Notes: generated by a model not told the origin, from the sequence alone. Positions 1-7,569 are shown, numbered from the stretch's first letter. The stretch is 64,000 nucleotides of DNA from Paractinoplanes lichenicola (GCF_016785085.1 NZ_JAENHO010000023.1:26525-90524), one strand, 5' to 3'. Translations and numbers: made by a program.

Positions 1-469
1 GCTTCTTGAGCCGCGCCGCGGGCAGCCCCCGAGCCACCGTGAGCCGCGGCGAATGATCGGTCAGCACCAGATATTCGTGCCCCAGGTCGGCCGCGGCCAG
101 CGCCATCTCCTCGATCGGGGAGCCGCCGTCCGACCAGTCCGAATGGCTGTGGCAGTCGCCGCGCAGGGCCTCGCGCAGCTTGCGGGCGGCGCCGTGCAGG
201 TCGACGCCCTCGGTCGACTCGAGCCGGCGCAGATAGACCGGCTCCTCGCCCTTCAGCGACTCCTCGATGCAGCGGGCGGTGACCGAGCCGATGCCGCTGA
301 TCTGGCCCAGCGTGCCCTCGCCGGCCCGCGCGAGCAGCTCCTCCTCGTCGAGGGCGGCGACCTTCGCGGCCGCCGACCGGAACGCGCGCACCCGGTAGGT
401 CGCCTCGTTCGCACGCTCGAGCAAAAAGGCGATGCGCCGCAGATCCGCGATCGGGTCACGAGAAGCCAT
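1..469 (-). CDS. PHP-domain protein with N-terminal helix-hairpin-helix (partial)
   Basis: The leftward reading frame starts at the ATG at 469 and runs off the window, so only about 156 N-terminal residues are visible. Residues 1-75 resemble the DNA polymerase X/PHP-type N-terminal region (MASRDPIADL..., then a helix-hairpin-helix-like segment around QISGIGSVTAR). A PHP metallophosphoesterase domain then begins with the metal-binding motif GDCHSHSDWSDGG and continues to VLTDHSPRL. Such proteins are predicted metal-dependent phosphoesterases, sometimes linked to DNA repair; the substrate is not deducible here. The gene is divergent from mtnA with only 40 bp between start codons. A TAGGCT box sits 7 nt upstream of the ATG, suggesting a leaderless transcript. 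The C-terminus lies outside the window. Confidence 0.85.
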   Translation of the reverse strand, partial: MASRDPIADLRRIAFLLERANEATYRVRAFRSAAAKVAALDEEELLARAGEGTLGQISGIGSVTARCIEESLKGEEPVYLRRLESTEGVDLHGAARKLREALRGDCHSHSDWSDGGSPIEEMALAAADLGHEYLVLTDHSPRLTVARGLPAARLKK

Positions 470-476
470 GAAAGAC

Positions 477-482
477 AGCCTA
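477..482 (-). promoter_or_regulatory. -10 box of the PHP gene
   Basis: Read leftward the box is TAGGCT, 7 nt before the ATG at 469. That spacing places the transcription start at or next to the start codon (leaderless). No convincing -35 is visible. Confidence 0.45.
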
Positions 483-496
483 GAAGCTCTCGTGGC

Positions 497-502
497 TAAC
501 AT
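497..502 (+). promoter_or_regulatory. -10 box of mtnA (leaderless)
   Basis: TAACAT followed by 7 nt and the ATG at 510. There is no Shine-Dalgarno sequence between box and start, so a leaderless mRNA is predicted. Confidence 0.5.
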
Positions 503-509
503 CGCGACC

Positions 510-1472
510 ATGCGGACGATCGACTGGGTGGACGGCGCCATCGAGATCATTGATCAGACGGTGCTGCCGGGGGAGCTGAAGATCCTCCGCCTGCACACCG
601 TGGGCGAGCTGGTCGCGGCGATCCAGGCCCTGGCCGTACGGGGTGCGCCCGCCCTGGGTGTGGCCGGCGCGTTCGGGGTGGCGCTGGCGGCCCGCGTGCA
701 CGCCGACGACCCGCAGGCGCTGGCCGCGGCGGTGCACCGGATCGAGCACGCCCGCCCGACCGCGGTGAACCTGGCCCGCGGGGCCCGTCGCGCCGCCGGA
801 GTGCTGCCGCGCGGGCCGCAGGCCGTCCTCGACGAAGCTTTCCGCGTACGCGATGAGGAGATCGCCGCCAGCTCGGCCATGGCGGCGCGGGGGGCCGACC
901 TGCTCGTCGAGCTCTGCGGCGCCCGGCCGCGTCTGCTCACCCACTGCAACACGGGCGGGCTCGCCGCGGTGACCGTCGGCACGGCGCTCGGGGTCGTGCA
1001 CGAGCTGCACCAGCGCGGCCGGCTCGGCGGGGTGATCGCCAGCGAGACCCGGCCGCTGCTGCAGGGCGCCCGGCTCACGTCGTGGGAGCTGACGCAGTGG
1101 GGCATCGAGCACCGGGTCGCGGTCGACTCGGCCGGCCCGTTCCTGATGGCCCGCGGCGAGGTCGACGCGGTGATCCTGGGCGCCGACCGCATCTGCGCCA
1201 ACGGCGACGTGATCAACAAGATCGGCTCGTACGCCCATGCGCTCGGCGCCCGCCGGGCCGGCCTGCCGTTCGTGGTGGTCGCGCCCGAGTCCACCGTCGA
1301 CCTGAGCACCCCGTCGGGCGACGCCGTGCCGATCGAGGACCGTGGCGCGGCCGAGATCACGCCGTGGGCGCCGGCGGCGAACCCGGCCTTCGACGTGACC
1401 CCGCACGACCTGGTGACCGCCATCGTGACCGATCGCCGGGTCATCCGCCTGGACCGCTCCGAGACCCTCTAG
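510..1472 (+). CDS. mtnA: S-methyl-5-thioribose-1-phosphate isomerase
   Basis: This 320-residue protein matches the methylthioribose-1-phosphate isomerase family of the methionine salvage pathway, which converts the aldose MTR-1-P to MTRu-1-P in the cytoplasm. It shows the family start (MRTIDWVDGAIEIIDQ), the RGAPALGVAGAFG segment, the THCNTGG motif with the catalytic Cys, and the GADRICANGDVINKIGSY motif with the catalytic Asp. The ATG at 510 is chosen because the family N-terminus begins there and a TAACAT box lies 7 nt upstream; an in-frame extension upstream has no family similarity. No other methionine salvage gene is in the window. The paralogous eIF2B-type proteins are the only alternative; the CNTGG and GADR motifs favour MtnA. 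Confidence 0.93.
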   Translation: MRTIDWVDGAIEIIDQTVLPGELKILRLHTVGELVAAIQALAVRGAPALGVAGAFGVALAARVHADDPQALAAAVHRIEHARPTAVNLARGARRAAGVLPRGPQAVLDEAFRVRDEEIAASSAMAARGADLLVELCGARPRLLTHCNTGGLAAVTVGTALGVVHELHQRGRLGGVIASETRPLLQGARLTSWELTQWGIEHRVAVDSAGPFLMARGEVDAVILGADRICANGDVINKIGSYAHALGARRAGLPFVVVAPESTVDLSTPSGDAVPIEDRGAAEITPWAPAANPAFDVTPHDLVTAIVTDRRVIRLDRSETL

Positions 1473-1493
1473 CCCCTCTTTGCGGGCTTCTTT

Positions 1494-1553
1494 GTTCACG
1501 GCCCGGGCTTCCACGGCTTCTTGGTTTACGGCCCAGGCTTCCACGGCTTCAAC
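1494..1553. repeat. 30-bp tandem duplication across the DinB stop codon
   Basis: Two adjacent 30-bp units (1494-1523 and 1524-1553) differ at only a few positions. The right unit is the last ten codons region of the leftward DinB-like gene including its TAA; the left unit is an extra copy just beyond the stop. The period is a multiple of three, so the extra copy would encode a repeat of the C-terminal peptide if the stop were read through. Confidence 0.8.
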
Positions 1554-2098
1554 CAGTCGGTCTCGGGCCAGCCCTCGGCGGCGGCCATCAGCGGATAGGC
1601 GGTCGCGCCGTCGACCGACTCGCGCACGATGTCGGCGTGCCCGGTGTGCCGCGCGGTCTCCTGAACCAGGTGCAGCAGGATCCACCGCAGCGTCCAGTGC
1701 GACATGTCCTTGCTGTTCCACGGCACCGAGTGATCGATCGGAACGGCGTGATCGAGGTTGTCGAGCTCGGTGACCGTCTTCTCGGTCTGCTCGGCGACCC
1801 GGTCATAGCGAGCGAACACCTCGTCGATGCTCTCCCCCTCGGCCAGCCGGAAGTTGTTCGCATAGGCCTCGTAGTCGAGCACCTGCGGCTCGCCCCGAAC
1901 CTGCCCCATCCAGCCCGCCTCGGTCGACGCGCAGTGCTTGATCAGCCCGCCGACGCTGAGCTCGCTGGCCGACGGCGTGGCCCGCAACTGCTCGTCGGTC
2001 AGCCCGTACGCCGTCAGCCGCAGCACGTAGCGCATCTGAGCGAGGTAGGCGAGCAGACCCTGCTGTTCGTTGTCGATCGAACCGACCTGACCGGGCAT
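1526..2098 (-). CDS. DinB-family (DUF664-like) protein
   Basis: A 190-residue cytoplasmic protein with the DinB/YfiT-like four-helix fold signature: an N-terminal YLAQMRYVL helix, the first putative metal histidine in LIKHCASTEAGWM, and the C-terminal RWILLHLVQETARHTGHADIVRE stretch holding the remaining histidines. DinB-like proteins are metal-dependent transferases acting on thiols such as mycothiol, or are of unknown function; the substrate cannot be read here. The ATG at 2098 is preferred over one eleven codons upstream because AAGGAG sits 6 nt before it. The gene is convergent with mtnA and has a duplicated 3' end (see the repeat at 1494-1553). Confidence 0.8.
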   Translation of the reverse strand: MPGQVGSIDNEQQGLLAYLAQMRYVLRLTAYGLTDEQLRATPSASELSVGGLIKHCASTEAGWMGQVRGEPQVLDYEAYANNFRLAEGESIDEVFARYDRVAEQTEKTVTELDNLDHAVPIDHSVPWNSKDMSHWTLRWILLHLVQETARHTGHADIVRESVDGATAYPLMAAAEGWPETDWLKPWKPGP

Positions 2099-2136
2099 CG
2101 CGGACTCCTTAGGTTTTCGTAGCTCTGTCATTCACG

Positions 2137-3108
2137 CTAGGAGCTATTGCGGCCACTTTCCGGCCGCATTGCGGCGATCCTGTTTCCGGTCACCTCCGTG
2201 ACCCAGCCGCCCGCTCGGCCCAGCTCCAGCAGGCCGGTGACCGTCGCGGCCATCTCCGCCGGCTCCCCGGGAGGGGCCGGCCAGGCCCGGCGCAACTCCC
2301 CGGCGCGGGCCACCGTGGGCGTCAGATCGCGCACCGGTTCCCTCCCGAGATCACGACGCATCTGCTCGAGCTCGCCGATCAGCCGCCCCAGCGCGCCATC
2401 GACCTCGGTCGCGTTGCCGCCGCACATCGCCACGATCAACTCGGCCCTGGTCGCCGCGACCCGGGTGCCGTCACGGAACGACCCGGCGGCCAGCGCACCC
2501 GCGAGCGGGTTGTCCCGCAGCTGAAGCGCCAACGCAGCCGCGAACAAGTGCGGCACATGGCTGACCTCGGCCACGGCCCGGTCATGCTCGCTCGCCGTCA
2601 CCGGAACCACGCGGGCGCCCAGCTCCGTATAGAGCGCCGCAAGCGCAACCCAGTCCTCCAGCTCGGCCGCCGGCTCGACGGTCAGCACCCAGGAACAGCC
2701 CTCGAACAGCGTCGCCTCAGTGGCCGCGAACCCCGACGTCTCCTTGCCCGCCATCGGATGCCCCCCGACGAACCGCTTGACGCCGTGCTTGACGGCCAGC
2801 TCGCGGACCGGAGCCTTGACGGACGTCACGTCGGTGACCAGCCCCTCGAAGCCGGCCAGTTGCTCGAACACCTCACCCAGAGCCGGCAGTGGAACAGCCA
2901 GCACGACAAGCCGCGTATCCGAGGCGCCGGCCCCCTCAATCCCCGCGATCGCCTGCGCCACACTTGCCGCGACCTCGAACCCTGCGGCCGCCGCCAGCTC
3001 CCGAGTGGCCGGATCCGCGTCATATCCCACGACGCGATGCCCGCCCGCACTCAGCGCACGAAGCAGCGATCCCCCGATAAGCCCAAGCCCGACGATTGCG
3101 ATGTTCAC
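2137..3108 (-). CDS. tyrA: Prephenate dehydrogenase
   Basis: A 323-residue NAD(P)-dependent enzyme of tyrosine biosynthesis that oxidatively decarboxylates prephenate to 4-hydroxyphenylpyruvate (arogenate is the alternative substrate). The Rossmann motif GLGLIGGSLLRAL lies at the N-terminus, followed by LVVLAVPLPAL and the family signatures DVTSVKAPV and GGHPMAGKE, which carries the conserved His. The C-terminal helical dimerisation domain is present (RDGTRVAATRAEL). GTG at 3108 is chosen because GGGAGAG lies 8 nt upstream; an ATG fifteen codons earlier would add an unconserved Gly-rich extension. The gene lies 38 bp upstream of, and co-directional with, the DinB gene. Two DnaA-box-like sites sit about 55-80 bp upstream of its start. 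Confidence 0.92.
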   Translation of the reverse strand: MNIAIVGLGLIGGSLLRALSAGGHRVVGYDADPATRELAAAAGFEVAASVAQAIAGIEGAGASDTRLVVLAVPLPALGEVFEQLAGFEGLVTDVTSVKAPVRELAVKHGVKRFVGGHPMAGKETSGFAATEATLFEGCSWVLTVEPAAELEDWVALAALYTELGARVVPVTASEHDRAVAEVSHVPHLFAAALALQLRDNPLAGALAAGSFRDGTRVAATRAELIVAMCGGNATEVDGALGRLIGELEQMRRDLGREPVRDLTPTVARAGELRRAWPAPPGEPAEMAATVTGLLELGRAGGWVTEVTGNRIAAMRPESGRNSS

Positions 3109-3161
3109 GCCCGGAACTCTCCCACAACCCCCCACCCCGGCCGCCCGCTTCATCGCCCGCC

Positions 3162-3189
3162 TGTGGATAACAAATCCCCCTGTGGATAA
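3162..3189. promoter_or_regulatory. Pair of DnaA-box-like sites
   Basis: Two perfect copies of TGTGGATAA (reverse complement TTATCCACA, the strong DnaA-box form) lie at 3162-3170 and 3181-3189, in the same orientation and 19 bp apart. They fall upstream of tyrA. No origin-like AT-rich unwinding element is next to them. Confidence 0.5.
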
Positions 3190-3242
3190 CCCGTTCCCCC
3201 CGCCCGACCGGACGTAGCCTCGTCCCGAAGTCCCGGCAACCC

Positions 3243-3437
3243 GTGGTGATCCACCAGGCCCGCTATCTGCAAGGCCGGGCAGAGCTACGCCGTGAGGTGG
3301 CCCGCGCCCTGCGCACCGGCCGGGCTTTGCGCCGTCTCCGCTGCCGACCGGGCCAGCGCCAGTCCCGCTTCGCGCATCCCGCGGTGATGATCAGCGTTCA
3401 CTGGCCATTGATGCCGGATGAGCGAGCCAGGATTTCG
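3243..3437 (+). mobile_element. IS30-family transposase remnant
   Basis: About 65 codons (from GTG 3243) read like the region of IS30-family transposases just before the catalytic core: a QARYLQGRAELRREV segment, the ALRTGRALRR motif, then RFAHPAVMIS, which parallels the family pattern of QALY.QG...L.RE..., LRTGRA and RF..P.VMIS. The frame carries on without the expected GHWEGDL catalytic motif and shows no complete DDE domain, and no terminal inverted repeats are visible. I read it as a decayed, internally truncated insertion sequence between tyrA and the gene at 3568. The assignment rests on pattern recall, not alignment. Confidence 0.5.
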
Positions 3438-3555
3438 GCAAACCAGACCCCCACCACTGTCGACGACCAAGATCAGCCGTTTGGGCAGGGGGAGGCGGCC
3501 GGTCCGGTGTGCCGATTTGTCCGTTTCGGGTCTGCTGGGGCGGGAGTGCCGCAAT

Positions 3556-3561
3556 TACGGT
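3556..3561 (+). promoter_or_regulatory. -10 box of the beta-propeller gene
   Basis: TACGGT followed by 6 nt (TAGCTC) and the GTG at 3568. This supports the GTG as both transcription and translation start. Confidence 0.5.
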
Positions 3562-3567
3562 TAGCTC

Positions 3568-4698
3568 GTGACTTACCGGGGGAAAATGCTCGCCGCGGGG
3601 CTCGTGATGAGCGCCGCGCTGGTCGGGGCCGCGCCCGCGTCGGCGCAGGTTTCCGACGCCATGCCGAGCTTCAACGGTGCGGTGCTGACCATCGCGTACG
3701 CGAAGAATGTCGTCTACGTGGGCGGCGACTTCACGGCTGCGATCGTCAACGGCAGGCCTGTCGCTCGTGGACGGCTGGCCGCGGTCGACGCCCGCACCGG
3801 TGCGCTTCTGCCCTGGGCGCCGGCTGCTGACGGGCGGGTCAAGTCACTGGTGGTCAGCGGTTCGGCGGTCTATCTGGCCGGGGATTTCGCCACGATCGGC
3901 GGGCAGAAGCGGGACAGTCTGGCCCGCGTCGACGTTGCCAGCGGGGCGCTGAGCAGCACGTTCAAGCATGCGATGAGCGGCCGCCCGATGGCGATCGCCG
4001 CGGCGCACGGGCGGCTCTATGTGGGTGGCGGGTTCACCGCGGTCGACGGCCAGGCTCGCGGGCGGCTCGCGGCGTTCAGCCTGAGCAGCGGCAAGCTCGA
4101 CGCGCGCTGGCGGCCCACCGTGGACGATCAGGTCGAGACGATCGCGGCCGGGGGCGGGCGGGTCTACGTGGGTGGCAAATTCCGCAAGGTCAACAGCCTT
4201 CCCGGGTACGAGCGTCTGGCCGCCCTCGATCCGGCGGGCGCGGCAGTCGTCACCGGCTTCAAGCCCAAACCACCGGTCATCACGTACGGGCTGGCAGTCA
4301 CCGCCGATGCCGTCTACTCGGCGCACGGCGGGCAGGGCGGGCGGATCAGTCGCTACACCCCGGACGGCGTGCACAAGTGGTCGGCCACGTTCGACGGGGA
4401 CGCGCAGGCGGTCACGGTGCTCGGCGACACCGTGTACGCGGGTGGCCATTTCGACCGCGCGTGCAGCACCGCCCGTACGGGGTCGCAAGGCTCTTGTGTC
4501 GACGGGGCGGACCACCGCGTGAAGCTGGCCGCATTGTCGACGGCCGACGGCCACCTGCTCGACTGGACCGCCGACGCGAACGGGGTCGAGGGGGTGCTCG
4601 CCCTGGCCAGCAGCGCCAAGCTCGGCGCGGTCGCCATGGGCGGGGCGTTCACGACGGTCGAGGGGCGTCAGCAGAAGAGGTTCGCGCAGTTCAGTTAG
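3568..4698 (+). CDS. Secreted beta-propeller-like (delta-60 repeat) protein
   Basis: A 376-residue protein with a Sec signal peptide (hydrophobic LAAGLVMSAALVGAA, probable cleavage at ASA-Q near residue 27). The rest is five to six imperfect repeats of about 45-55 residues with the recurring pattern VYVGGxFxxV-x-G-x-x-R-x-x-LAA-x-x-x-x-x-G-x-x-x-x-W, typical of DUF5122/delta-60 beta-propeller repeats. Two cysteines (ACSTARTGSQGSC) may form a disulfide. No catalytic residues are evident; a binding or scaffold role outside the cell is inference. GTG 3568 is supported by the TACGGT box 6 nt upstream. A strong terminator follows. Confidence 0.8.
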   Translation: MTYRGKMLAAGLVMSAALVGAAPASAQVSDAMPSFNGAVLTIAYAKNVVYVGGDFTAAIVNGRPVARGRLAAVDARTGALLPWAPAADGRVKSLVVSGSAVYLAGDFATIGGQKRDSLARVDVASGALSSTFKHAMSGRPMAIAAAHGRLYVGGGFTAVDGQARGRLAAFSLSSGKLDARWRPTVDDQVETIAAGGGRVYVGGKFRKVNSLPGYERLAALDPAGAAVVTGFKPKPPVITYGLAVTADAVYSAHGGQGGRISRYTPDGVHKWSATFDGDAQAVTVLGDTVYAGGHFDRACSTARTGSQGSCVDGADHRVKLAALSTADGHLLDWTADANGVEGVLALASSAKLGAVAMGGAFTTVEGRQQKRFAQFS

Positions 4699-4726
4699 GA
4701 CCCAAAGGCTTTACTCCCGGCAGCAG

Positions 4727-4759
4727 GGGGCCGCATCCATCGGGCGAGGGTGCGGCCCC
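4727..4759 (+). terminator. Rho-independent-like hairpin
   Basis: GGGGCCGCA (4727-4735) pairs with TGCGGCCCC (4751-4759). It lies between two convergent genes and may act on both. Confidence 0.65.
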
Positions 4760-4775
4760 TTGCGTACGCCGGAAG

Positions 4776-5543
4776 TCAGGCCTTGCAGTTGTGCGAGCGC
4801 TTCCACGCGGCGACCTCGGCGACCGGGCTCTTGCTGCCGCCCTTGCGCCACGAGGCCAGGTAGGAATAGGGCCAGACGACACCGCGGCGAACCTTCCAGT
4901 CGCCGACCTTGGCGCACGGCGGCGAGATGCCGTAGTGCAGGTGGCAGACATTGTTCGCGTTGCCGGTGTGGCCGACCTTGCCGAGCAGCTGGCCGGCCTT
5001 GACGCGGACGCCCTTCTTGATGCCGGGCTGCACCTTGCTCAGGTGGGAGCCGTAGAAGCGCACGCCGTCGTCGCCCAGCAGCGACACCGAGAGGCCGCCG
5101 TTGTTGGGGCCGTCGGGCGAGCCCTTCACATACACGTCTTTGAGGCTGACCTCGAGCACGACGCCGCTGGTCGTGGCGACCACCGACTCGCCGCAGTCGG
5201 CGAAGATGTCGGTCGCCTTGTATTTCGAGTGCGTGGTGTGCCAGTCGACGTTCGACGCCTTCACCGGGAAGACGTATTTCACCTTCTTGGTCGCGGTGAG
5301 CGCCGAGGCGGCGGACGCGGAGGGCGTCGCGGACGGAGTGGCGCTCGCGGACGCGCTCGGCGACGTGGCAGCCGGCAGGCTCGGCGCGACGGAGGACGGC
5401 TCCGGGGCCGCCGCGGCCGACGTGGCCGCGGGCTCGACGAACTGCGGGGTCGCGGACGCCGACCCAACGCCGGAGTTGCCGCCACAACCGGCCAGGCAGA
5501 CGGCTATTACGGTCAAACCGGAGAGGGTACGGAGCAATCGCAC
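4776..5543 (-). CDS. M23-family peptidase-like lipoprotein
   Basis: A 255-residue exported protein. The N-terminus has a lipoprotein signal (RLLRTLSGLTVIAV followed by lipobox LAGC), then about 65 residues of Ala/Ser/Pro/Thr linker. The C-terminal domain has LytM/M23 features: HSKYKATDIFAD with the H-x(n)-D metal ligands, GNANNVCHLHYG with the HxH motif, and the usual GxxVKAGQLLGKVGHTGNA segment. M23 enzymes cut peptidoglycan cross-links; all zinc ligands appear present, so activity is plausible. GTG 5543 places the signal peptide at the N-terminus; a longer ATG form would begin with unlikely residues. Confidence 0.85.
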   Translation of the reverse strand: MRLLRTLSGLTVIAVCLAGCGGNSGVGSASATPQFVEPAATSAAAAPEPSSVAPSLPAATSPSASASATPSATPSASAASALTATKKVKYVFPVKASNVDWHTTHSKYKATDIFADCGESVVATTSGVVLEVSLKDVYVKGSPDGPNNGGLSVSLLGDDGVRFYGSHLSKVQPGIKKGVRVKAGQLLGKVGHTGNANNVCHLHYGISPPCAKVGDWKVRRGVVWPYSYLASWRKGGSKSPVAEVAAWKRSHNCKA

Positions 5544-5590
5544 CGGGCCATCCTGGCACGAGTAGCCCGTTCCCGCCGACCCGTGCTGGC

Positions 5591-5596
5591 TACGCT
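5591..5596 (+). promoter_or_regulatory. -10 box upstream of the repeat-containing membrane protein
   Basis: TACGCT, predicted to start transcription about 45 nt before the GTG at 5647, which has its own GGAGGT ribosome site. Confidence 0.35.
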
Positions 5597-5646
5597 GGCA
5601 CATGTGCGGGCCGGTCAGGCGGGCCGGCCGATGCTGGAGGTGGGCT

Positions 5647-6183
5647 GTGACCGACGGGCGCGAGGCCTGGCAGACGACCGCGCCGCCGCCCCACCCGGGC
5701 GCGGCCGACGGGCGTGAGGCTTGGCAGACGACCGCGCCGCCGCCTCACCCGGGCGCGGCCGATGGGCGCGAGGCCTGGGCTACGACCCCGCCGCCGCCTC
5801 ATCCGGGTGCGGTTGATGGGCGGGGGGCCTGGTCGACGGCCCCGGCCCCGCCGATGCGGCCGCCGTCGGGGCTGTTTCCCGGTCCGACGCGGCCGACCTA
5901 TCGCGAGGCGCATCCGGTCACCGCGGCCCCGCTGCTGGCCGGCCTGGGGGCCGGGGTGATCTGGCTGGCCTTGTTCGGCGCGCTCGCCCGTGACCTGGCC
6001 GGATATGCGTGGTGGACGCTGTGCGCGGCGGTCTGCGCGTGGGTTGTCGCCATCGTGCTGGCCCTGATCGGCGATCGCGGCACGGCCGTCGGCGTGGCCC
6101 TCGCGAGCGGCGTCGGGCTATCGATCGCCGTGGCCTTCGTCGGCGCCGAGTGGATCACCACGGAGAACTGGCCGCTGTGGTGA
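5647..6183 (+). CDS. Membrane protein with N-terminal 18-residue tandem repeats
   Basis: A 178-residue protein with no recognised family. Residues 3-73 are four tandem copies of an 18-residue unit (DGREAW-TTAPPPHPGAA pattern, the last copy diverged), giving a Pro-rich cytoplasmic region. Three hydrophobic segments follow: LLAGLGAGVIWLALFGALA, WWTLCAAVCAWVVAIVLALI and VALASGVGLSIAVAFVGA. The protein ends shortly after at NWPLW. GTG 5647 is chosen because GGAGGT sits 6 nt upstream. The repeats are 54 bp in DNA and may vary in number between strains. Function unknown. Confidence 0.7.
   Translation: MTDGREAWQTTAPPPHPGAADGREAWQTTAPPPHPGAADGREAWATTPPPPHPGAVDGRGAWSTAPAPPMRPPSGLFPGPTRPTYREAHPVTAAPLLAGLGAGVIWLALFGALARDLAGYAWWTLCAAVCAWVVAIVLALIGDRGTAVGVALASGVGLSIAVAFVGAEWITTENWPLW
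5653..5868 (+). repeat. 54-bp in-frame tandem repeat, four copies
   Basis: Units begin at 5653, 5707, 5761 and 5815. The first three are nearly identical; the fourth has diverged in its second half. Confidence 0.85.
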
Positions 6184-6287
6184 TTGTCCGATCTTGACCG
6201 GGCTTGTCGGCGACCCGATGTGCCGTCCTCGTCGCCGTGCGCACACGGTCTTGACTTAAGGTCCGGATAAGGTTCAACCTCGGGTCC

Positions 6288-6455
6288 ATGCCCCCCTCAG
6301 CGAATCGGCTCGACCCCGATCGTCGCCGACGCCGCCTCGAGTTGCTGGCCGCCCTCGCCAGCGCGAAAACGGCACGGGAGACGACGCAGCCGCAGCGGCT
6401 GCGCCGGGCCCGGCTGCGCGAGCTCATCGCGATGCGCCGTCGCCTGGTGAACTGA
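6288..6455 (+). CDS. Small basic protein (55 residues), uncertain
   Basis: An ATG-to-TGA frame encoding 55 residues, strongly basic (DPDRRRRRLELL at the start, RLRRARLRELIAMRRRLVN at the end) and predicted helical. A TAAGGT box lies 14 nt upstream. It fills an otherwise empty 359-bp gap between two co-directional genes. No family is recognised and no good ribosome site is visible, so it could be chance in GC-rich DNA. Confidence 0.3.
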   Translation: MPPSANRLDPDRRRRRLELLAALASAKTARETTQPQRLRRARLRELIAMRRRLVN

Positions 6456-6542
6456 CTTCCGCCACAGTCAAGGCGTGGCGCGCCGCGCCCGCCGTTCTTC
6501 CCGCTACCGTCACTCGCGAAGACATCAGTCGTGGGGGGAAAG

Positions 6543-7061
6543 TTGTCGACATTCGCTGCCGCCGTGGGCCGGGGCAAGAACGGCTGGACGGCGTCCGAGC
6601 TGGACCTGGGTGGGCTGGCCGACATCGACGAGGTCGTCGACGCGATGCGCGACGTGGAGCCGGACGCGGACGTCACGCTGCTCTTCGTCGAGAGCGACGA
6701 CCAATATCTGGCCGTGCTGCGGCTCGACGAGGGTGAGGACCTGCGGATCTTCGGTTCCGACTCGGCCTTCGCCGACGAGTCGCGGATCGGCGCGATGCTG
6801 CTCGGCGAGATCGAGGCGCCGGCGTTGGAGCTCGACGAGCTGACCGACGGCGGGGCGGACGACGAGGACGACGACAAGCCCGCCGTCGACCCGGACGCCG
6901 ATCCGGTCGGCGACGCGGAGCTGCTCAACGACCTCGGGATCAACGCGCACCGGCTGCTCACGTTGTGCGGGCGCGAGGGCACGATGCCGGCCGACGTGAC
7001 GGCCGAGATCTGTGGGCGGATCGGCTGCGGCGACGAGATGGAAGAGCTGCGGGACGCGTGA
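6543..7061 (+). CDS. Putative tRNA adenosine deaminase-associated protein
   Basis: A 172-residue acidic protein that matches the actinobacterial family found next to tadA (TIGR03941 type). It begins STFAAAVGRGKNGWTASELDL, has a central DVTLLFVESDDQYLAVLRL sheet region, an Asp-rich linker (GGADDEDDDKPAVD), and a C-terminal helical segment ending in ICGRIGCGDEMEELRDA. The family's role is unproven; proximity suggests it assists or regulates TadA. The TTG at 6543 is preferred since GGGGGGAAAG lies just upstream; GTG 6531 is the alternative. The stop overlaps the tadA GTG, so the two are translationally coupled. Confidence 0.85.
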   Translation: MSTFAAAVGRGKNGWTASELDLGGLADIDEVVDAMRDVEPDADVTLLFVESDDQYLAVLRLDEGEDLRIFGSDSAFADESRIGAMLLGEIEAPALELDELTDGGADDEDDDKPAVDPDADPVGDAELLNDLGINAHRLLTLCGREGTMPADVTAEICGRIGCGDEMEELRDA

Positions 7062-7510
7062 GCCTGCGGGCGCGGCCGCAGCACGTGGCCTGGATGCGGC
7101 GGGCGCTCGAGGTGGCCGCCGCCACCGGGGACGACGTGCCGGTCGGGGCCGTGCTGCTCGACGCGGACGGCCGGGAGCTGGCCGCGGCGGGCAACCAGCG
7201 GGAGGCGACCGGCGATCCGACCGCGCACGCCGAGATCCTGGTGTTGCGGCGGGCCGCCGAGCAGACCGGCTCGTGGCGGCTCGACGGGAGCACGCTCGTC
7301 GTCACGCTCGAGCCCTGCACGATGTGCGCGGGGGCGCTGGTGCTGGCGCGGGTGTCGGTTCTGGTCTTCGGGGCCTGGGAGCCGAAGACCGGCGCGGTCG
7401 GGTCGCTGTGGGACGTCGTACGGGATCGCCGGCTCAACCATCGGCCCGAGGTGTATGCCGGGGTGCTCGAGGACGAGTGCGCCGCGCTCCTGCGCGACTT
7501 CTTCCGCTGA
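7058..7510 (+). CDS. tadA: tRNA-specific adenosine deaminase
   Basis: A 150-residue zinc deaminase that makes inosine at the wobble position of tRNA-Arg(ACG). The catalytic HAE motif is at 57-59 and the zinc ligands PCTMC at 86-90, with the usual GDVPVGAVL-type substrate loop near residue 25. Length fits the family. GTG 7058 overlaps the previous stop (GTGA), giving translational coupling with the associated protein. Free cytosine or guanine deaminases share the fold; the neighbour and the motif spacing favour TadA. Confidence 0.93.
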   Translation: MSLRARPQHVAWMRRALEVAAATGDDVPVGAVLLDADGRELAAAGNQREATGDPTAHAEILVLRRAAEQTGSWRLDGSTLVVTLEPCTMCAGALVLARVSVLVFGAWEPKTGAVGSLWDVVRDRRLNHRPEVYAGVLEDECAALLRDFFR

Positions 7511-7530
7511 GTTCCCCGTACGGGGTGAGG

Positions 7531-7562
7531 GCCGCGACGCCGCACGAAGGTGGCGCCGCGGC
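7531..7562. terminator. Hairpin between convergent tadA and deoD
   Basis: An 11-bp stem with one mismatch (7531-7541 with 7552-7562) and a 10-nt loop, placed between convergent stops. There is no T-tract, so it is a weak candidate. Confidence 0.4.
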
Positions 7563-7569
7563 AGCCGGC

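Noticed and set aside
3285..3554. A leftward 89-codon gene opposite the IS30 remnant
   Set aside because: Low-quality frame inside the transposase fossil with no recognisable domain or ribosome site.
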